28,976 nucleotides of DNA from a virus. The notes below the pieces were generated by a model. That model made no database searches. It saw nothing but the letters and a program-made list of their open reading frames with translations, and was not told the DNA's origin. Location of the stretch: positions 1 to 28,976 of the IMG/VR virus record IMGVR_UViG_3300010413_000126; one strand, given 5' to 3'. Shown here piece after piece: positions 14,997-22,826 of this stretch. Both the position numbers and the translations under genes were made by a program. Numbering within the stretch: position 1 is the first letter of the stretch; each line of letters starts with the position of its first letter.

Positions 14997-15026
14997 GTGT
15001 GTTACGCTTAAAACGGAGCGTGTGTC

Positions 15027-15632
15027 GTGGGCAAACTAGTAATTGATCAAGAGACGCAAGTTGGTAATTCTGATTCGTATGATGATAGCCTTCCCTCAGG
15101 TTCCACACTTCAGACTGATGTACAAAACTTACGCGATGATCTCAATGCTTTAAGATCACAATTCAAACGCGTTATTCACGGGAGTGGTTTCGGGAAATGG
15201 TTCGATGATCCGGAAACTGTTTTCGGAAGTGATGCGTCATTGAAGGCGTTACTTAATTCTATTGGTAACGCGGGACAGATTCGATCGGATACGGGACAGT
15301 ATACGGTTCCAAGTGGCTTGCAACTTCGCCGCCTTGTTTACTTAACAGGTCCTGATACCGTCGAACATGCGGATAACAGCGCGATTGCGACCGCACCGGT
15401 GATCGGGATGTCTATCGAAAAGCCGACATCAACAACGGCGACAATTGTTTTCTATGGCGTCATAACCGGATTCACTGGCTTGACGCCAGGTACGGATCTA
15501 TTTCTCGGCACAGACGGACAAATTATTGTCCCACCTTTGCCAACTACACCGGGAACTGTTATACAAAAAGTTGGGCAAGCACTTACATCGACGGTGTTGT
15601 TACTTGATCCTGATACCCCTGTGGTCCTATAA
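15027..15632 (+). CDS. Virion structural / fibre-associated protein
   Basis: This is a 201-residue protein with a GTG start, chosen for its CGGAGC ribosome binding site. A short coiled-coil-like segment (VQNLRDDLNALRSQFKRVIHG, about residues 32-52) is followed by a WFDDPETVFGSDASLKALL stretch and a beta-rich C-terminal half with TGLTPGTDLFLGTDGQII and GTVIQKVGQALTSTVLLLDPD, a style common in phage fibre and virion proteins. It may assemble as a trimer. The exact location in the virion is not evident. Confidence 0.68.
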   Translation: MGKLVIDQETQVGNSDSYDDSLPSGSTLQTDVQNLRDDLNALRSQFKRVIHGSGFGKWFDDPETVFGSDASLKALLNSIGNAGQIRSDTGQYTVPSGLQLRRLVYLTGPDTVEHADNSAIATAPVIGMSIEKPTSTTATIVFYGVITGFTGLTPGTDLFLGTDGQIIVPPLPTTPGTVIQKVGQALTSTVLLLDPDTPVVL

Positions 15633-15633
15633 T
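15604..15633 (+). promoter_or_regulatory. Candidate promoter for the fibre block
   Basis: TTGATC (15604-15609) and a perfect TATAAT (15628-15633) are spaced by 18 bases. The -10 overlaps the stop of the preceding gene, and transcription would start just before the GTGAGG ribosome binding site of the 15649 gene. This is the best two-box promoter I find in the window. Confidence 0.5.
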
Positions 15634-15648
15634 ACATTGTGAGGTAAC

Positions 15649-16062
15649 ATGGCACTTTATCCAAAAAAAGAAAAAACTCCAAAAATTCGACGCAAGAGAG
15701 TTCTCGACAACGTAGAGACTGAAAGTTCTGAAATCGATGTTAAGTTGTATCAACTTAACACAGAGCTTGCGGCACCTTTCATGCGCAACGGTGCGTTCAT
15801 TTTTCGCGTAGCGTTCGATTCCTATGTGGGAGGTGTTCCAAAACGACGCGATAAGAGCGTTTGTCCTTTGATTCAGCTCACCGCTGATCAAGTCGTGCAG
15901 ACTGAAAACGAAACCGCGCAAGCGATGATCGAAAATTTCATCGTACCGACCGGTACGATCCGAAACGGCGAAACACGACCCGGTGGATCCCTGTTCACCG
16001 ACGTGACGGCAACAGAAACAACGTACGATGTAGATCTAGACGCGCTTTTTGACGCTGTCTAA
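15649..16062 (+). CDS. Hypothetical structural-block protein
   Basis: This is a 137-residue protein with a very basic N-terminus (PKKEKTPKIRRKR) and an acidic C-terminus (YDVDLDALFDAV). No family is recognised. GTGAGG precedes the ATG. It sits between a fibre-associated protein and the long fibre, so a virion or assembly role is likely but unproven. Confidence 0.68.
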   Translation: MALYPKKEKTPKIRRKRVLDNVETESSEIDVKLYQLNTELAAPFMRNGAFIFRVAFDSYVGGVPKRRDKSVCPLIQLTADQVVQTENETAQAMIENFIVPTGTIRNGETRPGGSLFTDVTATETTYDVDLDALFDAV

Positions 16063-16079
16063 ACGGAGGCAAACAGACA

Positions 16080-17954
16080 ATGGCTATTGCATTAAAATTA
16101 GATACCACTAATGGCGTACTCGCACAGCTAAGTAGCAGCGACGTTCTCGACATCAACGAGATACAGCAACGCACAGCCGGCGCGGATATGAAAATCGGCG
16201 CCAACCTAGGCAGCGGCGATGAACTGCAGCTAGGTAAGTCCGGCGAGCTCGTGCGCGTGATGGGTGATTTGACCGTTGACGGTTCCGAAATCGTTTCGAC
16301 GAACGAAACCATCACCGGCACTTTCACCGCAAACGGGAATGTCAATCTCGGTTCCGGCGATGACACGATCAACATCGGTCAGGGTGGCGGCGACACCGTC
16401 AACTTGAACGAAGACCTCGTGGTCGGTGCGGGTGCTGTCGGTATCGGTTCTTCGGTAACCGATTACCTTGCCGAGTTGTGGCTCATTGCCGTCAACGACG
16501 AAGGTCCGAACTTGGACGCCTATAACCTCGCGGCTTCGGGCACGAACTGCGGTGCGTATTCGATCGGAATCGATGCGAGTTTGCTCGGGAACGTAACGCG
16601 CACCGATTTGATGGGCGCGTTGGATCAATTGGATGCGGCAATCACGGCAGCGGGTGCGGATACCCTGCAGACCGCATACGAGGCGGGAAACACGATCGCT
16701 GTCACGGCAGCCGAAGGATCGGTTGCGTTGTCGAATAACACCGATTCCGACACCACGATCATATTGGACATTAACAAGTCACCGGCTTCAACCTCCACGG
16801 GCGGCAACGCTGCGCAAATCACGACCGGCGCGAATGCGACGGGATCGGCATTGGAGATTGATAACGGCGGAAGCGGCAATGCTCTCGACGTGCAAGACGG
16901 TAGCGCGAGCGTTTTCGTTGTCGACGGTAGTGGCAAGATCATCATGACTCCGACCAGTGGTCAAGATGTTGCGATTACGACCGCGGGTGCTGGCAAGCTC
17001 GACGTAAGCGCGGCGGCTGGCGTAGAAATAGATGCGGCGGGCGCTTCCTATTTCTCGGTTGCGGGTGCTGGCTTGACTCTGTCGACCACGACTTCCGGCG
17101 CGTTGACACTGTCTTCGGCTGGTCTTTTGGACGTGGACGCCACTTCCATCGAGATTGATTCTAGCGGTGCAATCGCGATCGAGAGTTCCGGCGGAGCAAT
17201 CAGCATCGGTGCTGACGCTGTCGCGCAGAACATCAACATCGGTACCGGCGCTGCAGCGCGTACGATCGTCCTCGGTAGCGCTTCTTCGACTGAAGCGGAA
17301 ATCAACGCAGCTCTCGTTGACATCAACGCGGGTGCAAACGGTTTCACGATTGACGGTGCAGGCGCTTCTTCGCTAGCCACTTCGTCCGGCAACCTAAGTC
17401 TTGATGCGGCTGCAGGCGAATTGAGCTTCGACGATGTCGGAAATAGCGGAATCACCCTTTCGCAATCCAGTGACCGGACTTTGACGGACACCGGAACGGG
17501 CGAAGTTTTCGAGGGTGTGACCTCCATCATCGGTGCGTTGAATGCATTGGCGGACAGCGTTTCCTACGGTTCGGTGCAAGAGGTTGCCATCGAGAACGGT
17601 GTAACCATAAGTGCGGGTGAGTGTGTGGCGCAATCCACGACCGCAAGTCGGGTTACACAATGGAATGGTAACGCGAACACGAATTCACGATTTGTCGGAA
17701 TCTGTATTACAGGTGGAACCGGCGATGCGGGTGGGACGGTGCTTTGCCGCTTTGCTCGACCCGGCAGCCTTGTTGCGGTGTCCGGCGCTTCTTTCACAGC
17801 CGGTGCGCGGTTGTTCGGACCTGATGGGACTGGTATTCCGGTTGCTGTCGGTTCGGCTCCTGCAGACGCGGGCGATGCTTTCAAGTGTCTCGGTTACGCA
17901 CACAGCTCGACTGAGATGTTCATCGATCCGGGACCAACGATTATACGCGGGTAA
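16080..17954 (+). CDS. Long repetitive beta fibre protein
   Basis: This is a 624-residue protein. Residues 1-70 form an N-terminal module (MAIALKL, IGANLGSGDELQLGKSG, MGDLTVDGSEIV) shared with the 18982 protein. Residues about 75-460 consist of Gly/Ser/Ala/Asp-rich short repeats such as SSGAIAIESSGGAISIGADA and NINIGTGAAARTIVLGSAS, the pattern expected for a trimeric beta-helical fibre shaft. The C-terminal 140 residues (FVGICITGGTGDAG, LCRFARPGSLVAV, AGARLFGPDGTG, MFIDPG) look like a small beta domain found at the ends of phage structural proteins. It has a CGGAGG ribosome binding site. Position soon after the capsid genes leaves open whether it is a tail or a head fibre. Confidence 0.8.
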   Translation: MAIALKLDTTNGVLAQLSSSDVLDINEIQQRTAGADMKIGANLGSGDELQLGKSGELVRVMGDLTVDGSEIVSTNETITGTFTANGNVNLGSGDDTINIGQGGGDTVNLNEDLVVGAGAVGIGSSVTDYLAELWLIAVNDEGPNLDAYNLAASGTNCGAYSIGIDASLLGNVTRTDLMGALDQLDAAITAAGADTLQTAYEAGNTIAVTAAEGSVALSNNTDSDTTIILDINKSPASTSTGGNAAQITTGANATGSALEIDNGGSGNALDVQDGSASVFVVDGSGKIIMTPTSGQDVAITTAGAGKLDVSAAAGVEIDAAGASYFSVAGAGLTLSTTTSGALTLSSAGLLDVDATSIEIDSSGAIAIESSGGAISIGADAVAQNINIGTGAAARTIVLGSASSTEAEINAALVDINAGANGFTIDGAGASSLATSSGNLSLDAAAGELSFDDVGNSGITLSQSSDRTLTDTGTGEVFEGVTSIIGALNALADSVSYGSVQEVAIENGVTISAGECVAQSTTASRVTQWNGNANTNSRFVGICITGGTGDAGGTVLCRFARPGSLVAVSGASFTAGARLFGPDGTGIPVAVGSAPADAGDAFKCLGYAHSSTEMFIDPGPTIIRG

Positions 17955-18007
17955 TCCCTGATTTCTGAAACACATAAACAAGCCAAAAGCGGGAAGGTAC
18001 AAATATA

Positions 18008-18982
18008 ATGGCTCCACGAAAAAAGACAGCTACGGGTGCGGCACCTAAGAAGCGCACCCGTAGTACTGCAAAACCAAAAACAACGACACGCAAAACAAAA
18101 TCCTCAAAAAGCACGACGGCAAAATCAATCAAACCAGTTGAAGAGATTGCCCCGATCGAGCAACAACAAACGCCAACGGCGCCAACAACAGAATTGCTAG
18201 ACACCCCGTCTTATGTGATGGTCGACGGGGATCCGGTTGCAATCCGCGGGATTGCGCCTCCCGGCGTGCTGGAACCGGTAGCGCAACCATCACCTGCAAC
18301 ACAACCAATGCTTGACGAGCAAGAGCGGGCTCGCCAAGCGCGGCTACAGGAAAAAATACGGGCACGCGAGCTTCGACGACAGAAAGCGCAACAGCCTGCA
18401 GCGATGTCAAATCCGCCTCCTGTGGCTCCCGTCCCTGTGGCACCTCCCGCCATCACCCCGTTACCAACTGTGACGGCACCGCCTCCAATAGCCCCACCGC
18501 CTGCCCCACAACTTGACGTGCAACAAGCGGCGGAAATGTCACCACAAACTTCGGTTGTGCCACAACCTGCGCCGCAGGTGCAAGCGCCGGAACAACCACA
18601 AACAATATCAATGCCAGCACTACCGAGTATTCCAACAAAGGTAGAAAATAAGCCAGATCTCAAGTTACAAATCACCGAGTTACCGCGGTTGCGCATCCAA
18701 GTTGCTGAACAAAAAATGCGCATGCTGTCAGGTCCGATTCGTGCCAAACTTAAAGCACAAGCTGAGATTTGGCTTAAGGACGCGATCAATCAATCATTAG
18801 CGCAAAACGAAGAGTACATGAAGGTACGACGCGAAGCTGAAGTCACCATAAACGGGTTACTTACCGAGCTAACACCACAATTACCCGAAGGGTACGCGGT
18901 AGTCGTAGTCGATGCACAGCATGGAGAGGCACTTTGTCGCTATGCGCCTGACCAAGTAGGGAAGAGATTTAAAATTGATTAA
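18008..18982 (+). CDS. Protein with histone H1-like basic tail and Pro/Gln-rich middle
   Basis: This is a 324-residue protein. Residues 1-45 are almost entirely Lys, Arg, Thr, Ser and Ala (MAPRKKTATGAAPKKRTRST...), like a histone H1 or HU tail, and would bind nucleic acid or acidic surfaces. Residues about 100-215 are rich in Pro, Gln, Val and Ala and likely disordered. Residues about 216-324 form a compact region with helices (EQKMRMLSGPIRAKLKAQAEIWLKDAINQSL) and a beta end (GYAVVVVDAQHGEALCRYAP). I do not recognise a family. It has a GGGAAGG ribosome binding site. The stop overlaps the next start as TAATG, so it is coupled to the 18982 fibre protein. Confidence 0.7.
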   Translation: MAPRKKTATGAAPKKRTRSTAKPKTTTRKTKSSKSTTAKSIKPVEEIAPIEQQQTPTAPTTELLDTPSYVMVDGDPVAIRGIAPPGVLEPVAQPSPATQPMLDEQERARQARLQEKIRARELRRQKAQQPAAMSNPPPVAPVPVAPPAITPLPTVTAPPPIAPPPAPQLDVQQAAEMSPQTSVVPQPAPQVQAPEQPQTISMPALPSIPTKVENKPDLKLQITELPRLRIQVAEQKMRMLSGPIRAKLKAQAEIWLKDAINQSLAQNEEYMKVRREAEVTINGLLTELTPQLPEGYAVVVVDAQHGEALCRYAPDQVGKRFKID

Positions 18983-19605
18983 TGGCGATTGCGCTCAAAT
19001 TGGGTGCCGATGGGTACCTCTATCAGATAGGAGATGACGAAGCTCTCCAAGCGGACGCGTTTGAGCGTAAGCAAGCATCTGGTAACCTGATCGTCGGATC
19101 AACTTTAGGGGCGGCGGAAGAACTACAGCTCGGTTCTTCCACTGCTCTTATCAATATTCTCGGCGATTCGAAGATTGACGGTTACGTAGAACTGCTCGAC
19201 CAAAGCGCGCCCGGGAATCCGAGTGACGGGGAGGGGCGTCTTTATAAAAAATCCGGCGATGCTGGGTTATTCTGGATTCCTGACTCTGCCGGCGGTGAGA
19301 TAGACCTCACCGACAAACTATCGTCCGACACTCACCGCACACTCGACACGCTAGCGCACGAGCTCGACGAAGACTACTACGAAGAGTATTCGTATAGCGG
19401 TAACGAGATCACAAATGTGACTGTGTGGACAAATTCTGGTAAAACCTTAAAGATACGTGAATCTGATTACACTTATTCGAGCGGTCGTGTAGCTACAGAA
19501 ACAGTAAAACAATATAATGGCGTTGGAACATTGGTAGAGACACTTACCCACACATACACTTATAGTGGTGGGAAAATTCAATCAGTTACCTGTGTGAGAA
19601 GTTAA
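18982..19605 (+). CDS. Fibre protein with the shared N-terminal module and YD-like C-terminus
   Basis: This is a 207-residue protein. Residues 1-75 (MAIALKL, IVGSTLGAAEELQLGSSTA, LGDSKIDGYVELL) parallel the N-terminus of the 624-residue fibre. Then comes a GEGRLYKKSGDAGLFWIPD segment, a motif common in fibre proteins. The C-terminal 70 residues contain Tyr-rich strands (EEYSYSGNEITNVTVW, YTYSSGRVATETVKQYNG, THTYTYSGGKIQSV) resembling YD-type repeats. The gene follows with TAATG overlap and ends flush with the next gene. It probably plugs into the same attachment site as the long fibre. Confidence 0.72.
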   Translation: MAIALKLGADGYLYQIGDDEALQADAFERKQASGNLIVGSTLGAAEELQLGSSTALINILGDSKIDGYVELLDQSAPGNPSDGEGRLYKKSGDAGLFWIPDSAGGEIDLTDKLSSDTHRTLDTLAHELDEDYYEEYSYSGNEITNVTVWTNSGKTLKIRESDYTYSSGRVATETVKQYNGVGTLVETLTHTYTYSGGKIQSVTCVRS

Positions 19606-20763
19606 ATGTCAGTCGCCTACATAGTCATTGACGCATCAAGCTCGCAAACGATATCCGGATTACACATCTATGACCGCGACAACGGCGGCACATTGGTTGT
19701 CCCGAGCGGTACGAGCTTCCCGGGAACACCGACCGCGAAAGAGCTCTTTTGGCGTTCTGATGAAGATAAACTCTATCGGCGTAACGATGCAAATGACGCA
19801 TGGGACGCAGTTACGACCGCTGTCGCAGCGCATGCTTCTTCGCATCAAAACGGTGGCGGTGATGCCATCAAAATAGATGATCTCTCAGCTCCTGATGACA
19901 ACACAGATCTCAACGCATCAACTAGTGCACATGGACTTTTACCAAAACTCGGCGGTGGGACAACAAATTACCTACGTGCTGACGGCAATTGGGCGGAACC
20001 ACCGGGAGCCGGCGGGGGTGAGACTGTGTTCCCGACCGGTTATATGTACGGCTTTCGCACATACAATAATGCGTCGAATCCGACGTATCAAATCGACATA
20101 GAGGCGGGCATATGTCGAGATCAAGCCGATACTTTCAACATGGTTTTGACATCTACCCTCACCGTCGACATCACGCAATCCGGCGCGAACGGTCTCGATA
20201 CGGGTAGTGAGGGTGCGTGGTATTGGTACTACATCTATGTGATATACAATCCGACAACGACAACTTACGCGGGGTTGCTAAGCTTGAGCTCAACATCACC
20301 GACGTTGCCGAGTGGGTACACAAAATATCGTCGCATCGGGAGCGTAATCAATAACGGTAGTAGCAATTTCTACATGTTTGATTACAAGAGCGACTTAGGG
20401 CGGGAACGCTACTGCTCATATGACGAAGAAGACGAAGACAATATCGAAATGCTGACGAACGGTGCGGCTACTTCGTGGACTGATATTTACCTCGGTGCGC
20501 GGATTCCACCGACAGGATTATTCATCTACCTCATGTGTCGCTACACTGCAGCGAACTACGACCAAAGTGCGGCAATGCGGAATAAAGACTCGTCACAAGG
20601 TGATCCGCCATTTATCATTTACGGCGGGGCAAACGGCAACGATGCAACTTCTGCAGCCGTGTTTAAGATCTGGGCATCGACCACACGCTACATTCAATAC
20701 ATTAATTTTAGCGCAAACTGTGCTCTTACGGTTTGGGTGAAAGGTTTTTGGGATTTCTGCTAA
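19606..20763 (+). CDS. Tail-fibre-like protein
   Basis: This is a 385-residue protein. It has ELFWRSDEDKLYRRNDANDAW near residue 45, then AAHASSHQNGGGDAIKIDDL and TSAHGLLPKLGGGTTNYLRADGNW, stretches that recur in many phage fibres and adaptors. The C-terminal 230 residues are rich in Tyr, Asn, Ser and Gly (YWYYIYVIYNPTTTTYAG) and may form a receptor-binding or trimerising head. The start directly follows the previous stop without its own ribosome binding site, so translation is probably coupled. The stop overlaps the next start (TAATG). Confidence 0.75.
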   Translation: MSVAYIVIDASSSQTISGLHIYDRDNGGTLVVPSGTSFPGTPTAKELFWRSDEDKLYRRNDANDAWDAVTTAVAAHASSHQNGGGDAIKIDDLSAPDDNTDLNASTSAHGLLPKLGGGTTNYLRADGNWAEPPGAGGGETVFPTGYMYGFRTYNNASNPTYQIDIEAGICRDQADTFNMVLTSTLTVDITQSGANGLDTGSEGAWYWYYIYVIYNPTTTTYAGLLSLSSTSPTLPSGYTKYRRIGSVINNGSSNFYMFDYKSDLGRERYCSYDEEDEDNIEMLTNGAATSWTDIYLGARIPPTGLFIYLMCRYTAANYDQSAAMRNKDSSQGDPPFIIYGGANGNDATSAAVFKIWASTTRYIQYINFSANCALTVWVKGFWDFC

Positions 20764-21476
20764 TGCCTACAGATAATCGAAATGCTGTCGTTAATACCGC
20801 AACGGGTGCCGTGCTTCGGTACGGGTTTTCTGATTTCTTAACCGATTACGATCCGGCAACTGATGCCATCGTTCCGCTTGAGTGGAGCGCGACACCAATC
20901 AAAGGGGTGTATCTCGGCTATCAAAAAATCGAGAATGATTATTTTGTCGAGATGTCGGAAGCGGAAAAGGCAGCGGTAGTTGTTGCCGGATTAGGTCCGA
21001 AACACACATCAAGGCGTTATCCTGATTCGGAAACGGATCCCGAAGACGGCGAAGATGGCGATCGGTACTTCAACACGTTGCTTGGGATGGAGATGCAGTA
21101 CGACATTGTGTGCGGAAAATGGCTTTCGTCCGCCACTTTCCCATTACATGCCGAACGCAACGGTACTACTTCCGCGGGCGCGTATTATCGCGGTAGCGAC
21201 GGACGGGCGATGTCGGCAACTCGTGGTTTAACGGCGAAGCATCGGGGGACGGTTGTGTCAATCAACTACACACGCGATACGAATCTTCCCGCCACTTTCG
21301 AGGTGACTGCGTCTGGAACACCGATCGCCGAGCTCGTATCGGTTGAAACAAGTGGGTTCTACAACCACCTTTGTGGTGATTTCGAGCAAGGTGATGTGCT
21401 TGCGGTGCGCAACAAAGCGGGGGGAAATCCGACACAATATGCATCCGTCGATCTCGAGATTCGTTGGAGGGTTTAA
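20763..21476 (+). CDS. Fibre/receptor-binding type beta protein
   Basis: This is a 237-residue protein from the ATG that overlaps the previous stop; an ATG at 20733 is rejected. The N-terminal part (GAVLRYGFSDFLTDYDPATD, EKAAVVVAGLGPKHTS) is followed by DGDRYFNTLLGMEMQYDIVCGKW, a segment typical of fibre-associated proteins. The C-terminal 100 residues (AKHRGTVVSINYTRDTN, ATFEVTASGTPIAELVS, QGDVLAVRNKAGGNPTQYA) look like a jelly-roll or C1q-like trimeric domain that could contact the host surface. Function is inferred from motifs and position. Confidence 0.72.
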   Translation: MPTDNRNAVVNTATGAVLRYGFSDFLTDYDPATDAIVPLEWSATPIKGVYLGYQKIENDYFVEMSEAEKAAVVVAGLGPKHTSRRYPDSETDPEDGEDGDRYFNTLLGMEMQYDIVCGKWLSSATFPLHAERNGTTSAGAYYRGSDGRAMSATRGLTAKHRGTVVSINYTRDTNLPATFEVTASGTPIAELVSVETSGFYNHLCGDFEQGDVLAVRNKAGGNPTQYASVDLEIRWRV

Positions 21477-21477
21477 C

Positions 21478-22227
21478 GTGGCTACTATAATCGCAAGAAA
21501 CGTCACCGCTGCCGCACTCCCGCTCGACAACCTCACTGCCGAAAACCGTGAACTTCCTCCTGATGTAGACGTTGACCTTACAGCATCGAACAAGGTGTAC
21601 GAGATTCCAGCCGCTCCGCAATTGCAGGGGTACATCGCCGCGGGGCAGTGCATTCTAAATGATGGATCTCGTGATCTTTCACAGGATGAGTCGCTTAATG
21701 TTGCGATGCCAGTGGTGAGCACCGCAAGTATTTATAGCTTCAATGATGCCCCTGAAAAAGAGCTTGTCAACGAAGATGACATCTTTCTTGTCGAGGACAG
21801 TGGCGACGGGTGGCGGAAAACGAAAGTCAAATCGTCAAACGTTATTTTTGTAGGTGCGGGAACCATCATCTTCACCCCGGAACGCATCGTTGAAACAGCG
21901 TTAGCCTACACGAAATCAGAAGCACCAATTCCTTTGTATGGAATGGAAAAACTTGTTGAGATTGAGGGTAACTACGAAGTTGAATTTAATGGACAGTTTG
22001 CGTGTTTAAAGAGTTCCGAAACTGTGTTTATCGCGATATACGTAGACGATGAAATGCTTCCGGAAACCAGACGCATTGTCGAGGCGAAGTCGTATGTTGC
22101 GGTGCAAACCGATGCGGGGATTGAAAACCTGCAGGTCGGGCAGATAATCAGTGTGCGATGGTGGACGCATCGCGGACGGCAAGTAATTACTGAAGCGCGA
22201 TCAATGAAGGTGCGACGATATGTTTAG
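21478..22227 (+). CDS. Fibre-type beta protein with GTG start
   Basis: This is a 249-residue protein from GTG at 21478, which has a GGAGGG site 7 bases upstream. An ATG at 21343 would overlap the previous gene by 134 bases and is rejected. The middle holds VNEDDIFLVEDSGDGWRKTKV, a motif common in phage fibres. The C-terminal half is a jelly-roll-like beta region (NYEVEFNGQFACLKSSETVF, QVGQIISVRWWTHRG). Likely a partner of the preceding fibre protein. It overlaps the next gene by 8 bases. Confidence 0.72.
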   Translation: MATIIARNVTAAALPLDNLTAENRELPPDVDVDLTASNKVYEIPAAPQLQGYIAAGQCILNDGSRDLSQDESLNVAMPVVSTASIYSFNDAPEKELVNEDDIFLVEDSGDGWRKTKVKSSNVIFVGAGTIIFTPERIVETALAYTKSEAPIPLYGMEKLVEIEGNYEVEFNGQFACLKSSETVFIAIYVDDEMLPETRRIVEAKSYVAVQTDAGIENLQVGQIISVRWWTHRGRQVITEARSMKVRRYV

Positions 22228-22780
22228 CAAAAATTACAGTATTGTTAAAGATTCAATAAACTTTGCGTTACTGCTTTCGCAACTTGAAGATGAGACCACT
22301 ATTCCAGATCCTGACGCTATTGCGTTTTCGAGCGATGGTTTGACTCTCTCTATTACCTTTGCGGACGCACTTTCAACCGAACAAAGCGCCACCCTTGACA
22401 CAATAATTGCGGCACAAAATGCTGATGTGTTACTCGAAGCGTTGAAAGTGCAGCGGCGAAAAGAAATCGATAAACGAACAACCGAGCTCGTCGCCGACGG
22501 TTTTGAGTTTGCCGGAATTACATTCTCCGCATCGGTGGAATCACAAGCGCGAATCATGGCGTGCGTCATTGCCGGCGCTAATGCCCCTTTCCCTATTCGA
22601 TGGATGTCAAAAGACGATACCGAGTATTATGATGTCGAGGACGCTGATACAATGGCGGCTTTTTACGCCACAGGGTTAGGCACGCTTAAAGACAAGATCG
22701 ATCTTGGCACGAATTTAAAAATTCAAATTAATGCGGCAACTTCCGTAGAAATGGTTAATAGTATTGAAGACCCGAGATAA
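22220..22780 (+). CDS. Fibre assembly-like protein with DUF4376-like domain
   Basis: This is a 186-residue protein. The C-terminal 115 residues fit the DUF4376 pattern of phage tail-fibre-associated proteins: RRKEIDKRTTELVADGFEFAG, then ITFSASVESQARIMACVIAGA, then the WMSKDDTEYYDVEDADTMAAFY segment. The N-terminal 70 residues are beta-like and not recognised. Such proteins often act in folding or attaching the preceding fibre. An AAGGTGCGACG stretch precedes the ATG, and the gene overlaps the fibre gene before it by 8 bases. Confidence 0.68.
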   Translation: MFSKNYSIVKDSINFALLLSQLEDETTIPDPDAIAFSSDGLTLSITFADALSTEQSATLDTIIAAQNADVLLEALKVQRRKEIDKRTTELVADGFEFAGITFSASVESQARIMACVIAGANAPFPIRWMSKDDTEYYDVEDADTMAAFYATGLGTLKDKIDLGTNLKIQINAATSVEMVNSIEDPR

Positions 22781-22826
22781 TCGGAATACTGTAACCAAAA
22801 ACACACAACACCCTAGGAGGGGGCAC

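Noticed and set aside
18211-18789. Minus-strand frame of 192 codons rich in Gly and Cys
   Set aside because: It mirrors the Pro/Gln-rich linker of the 18008 gene and reads as low complexity.
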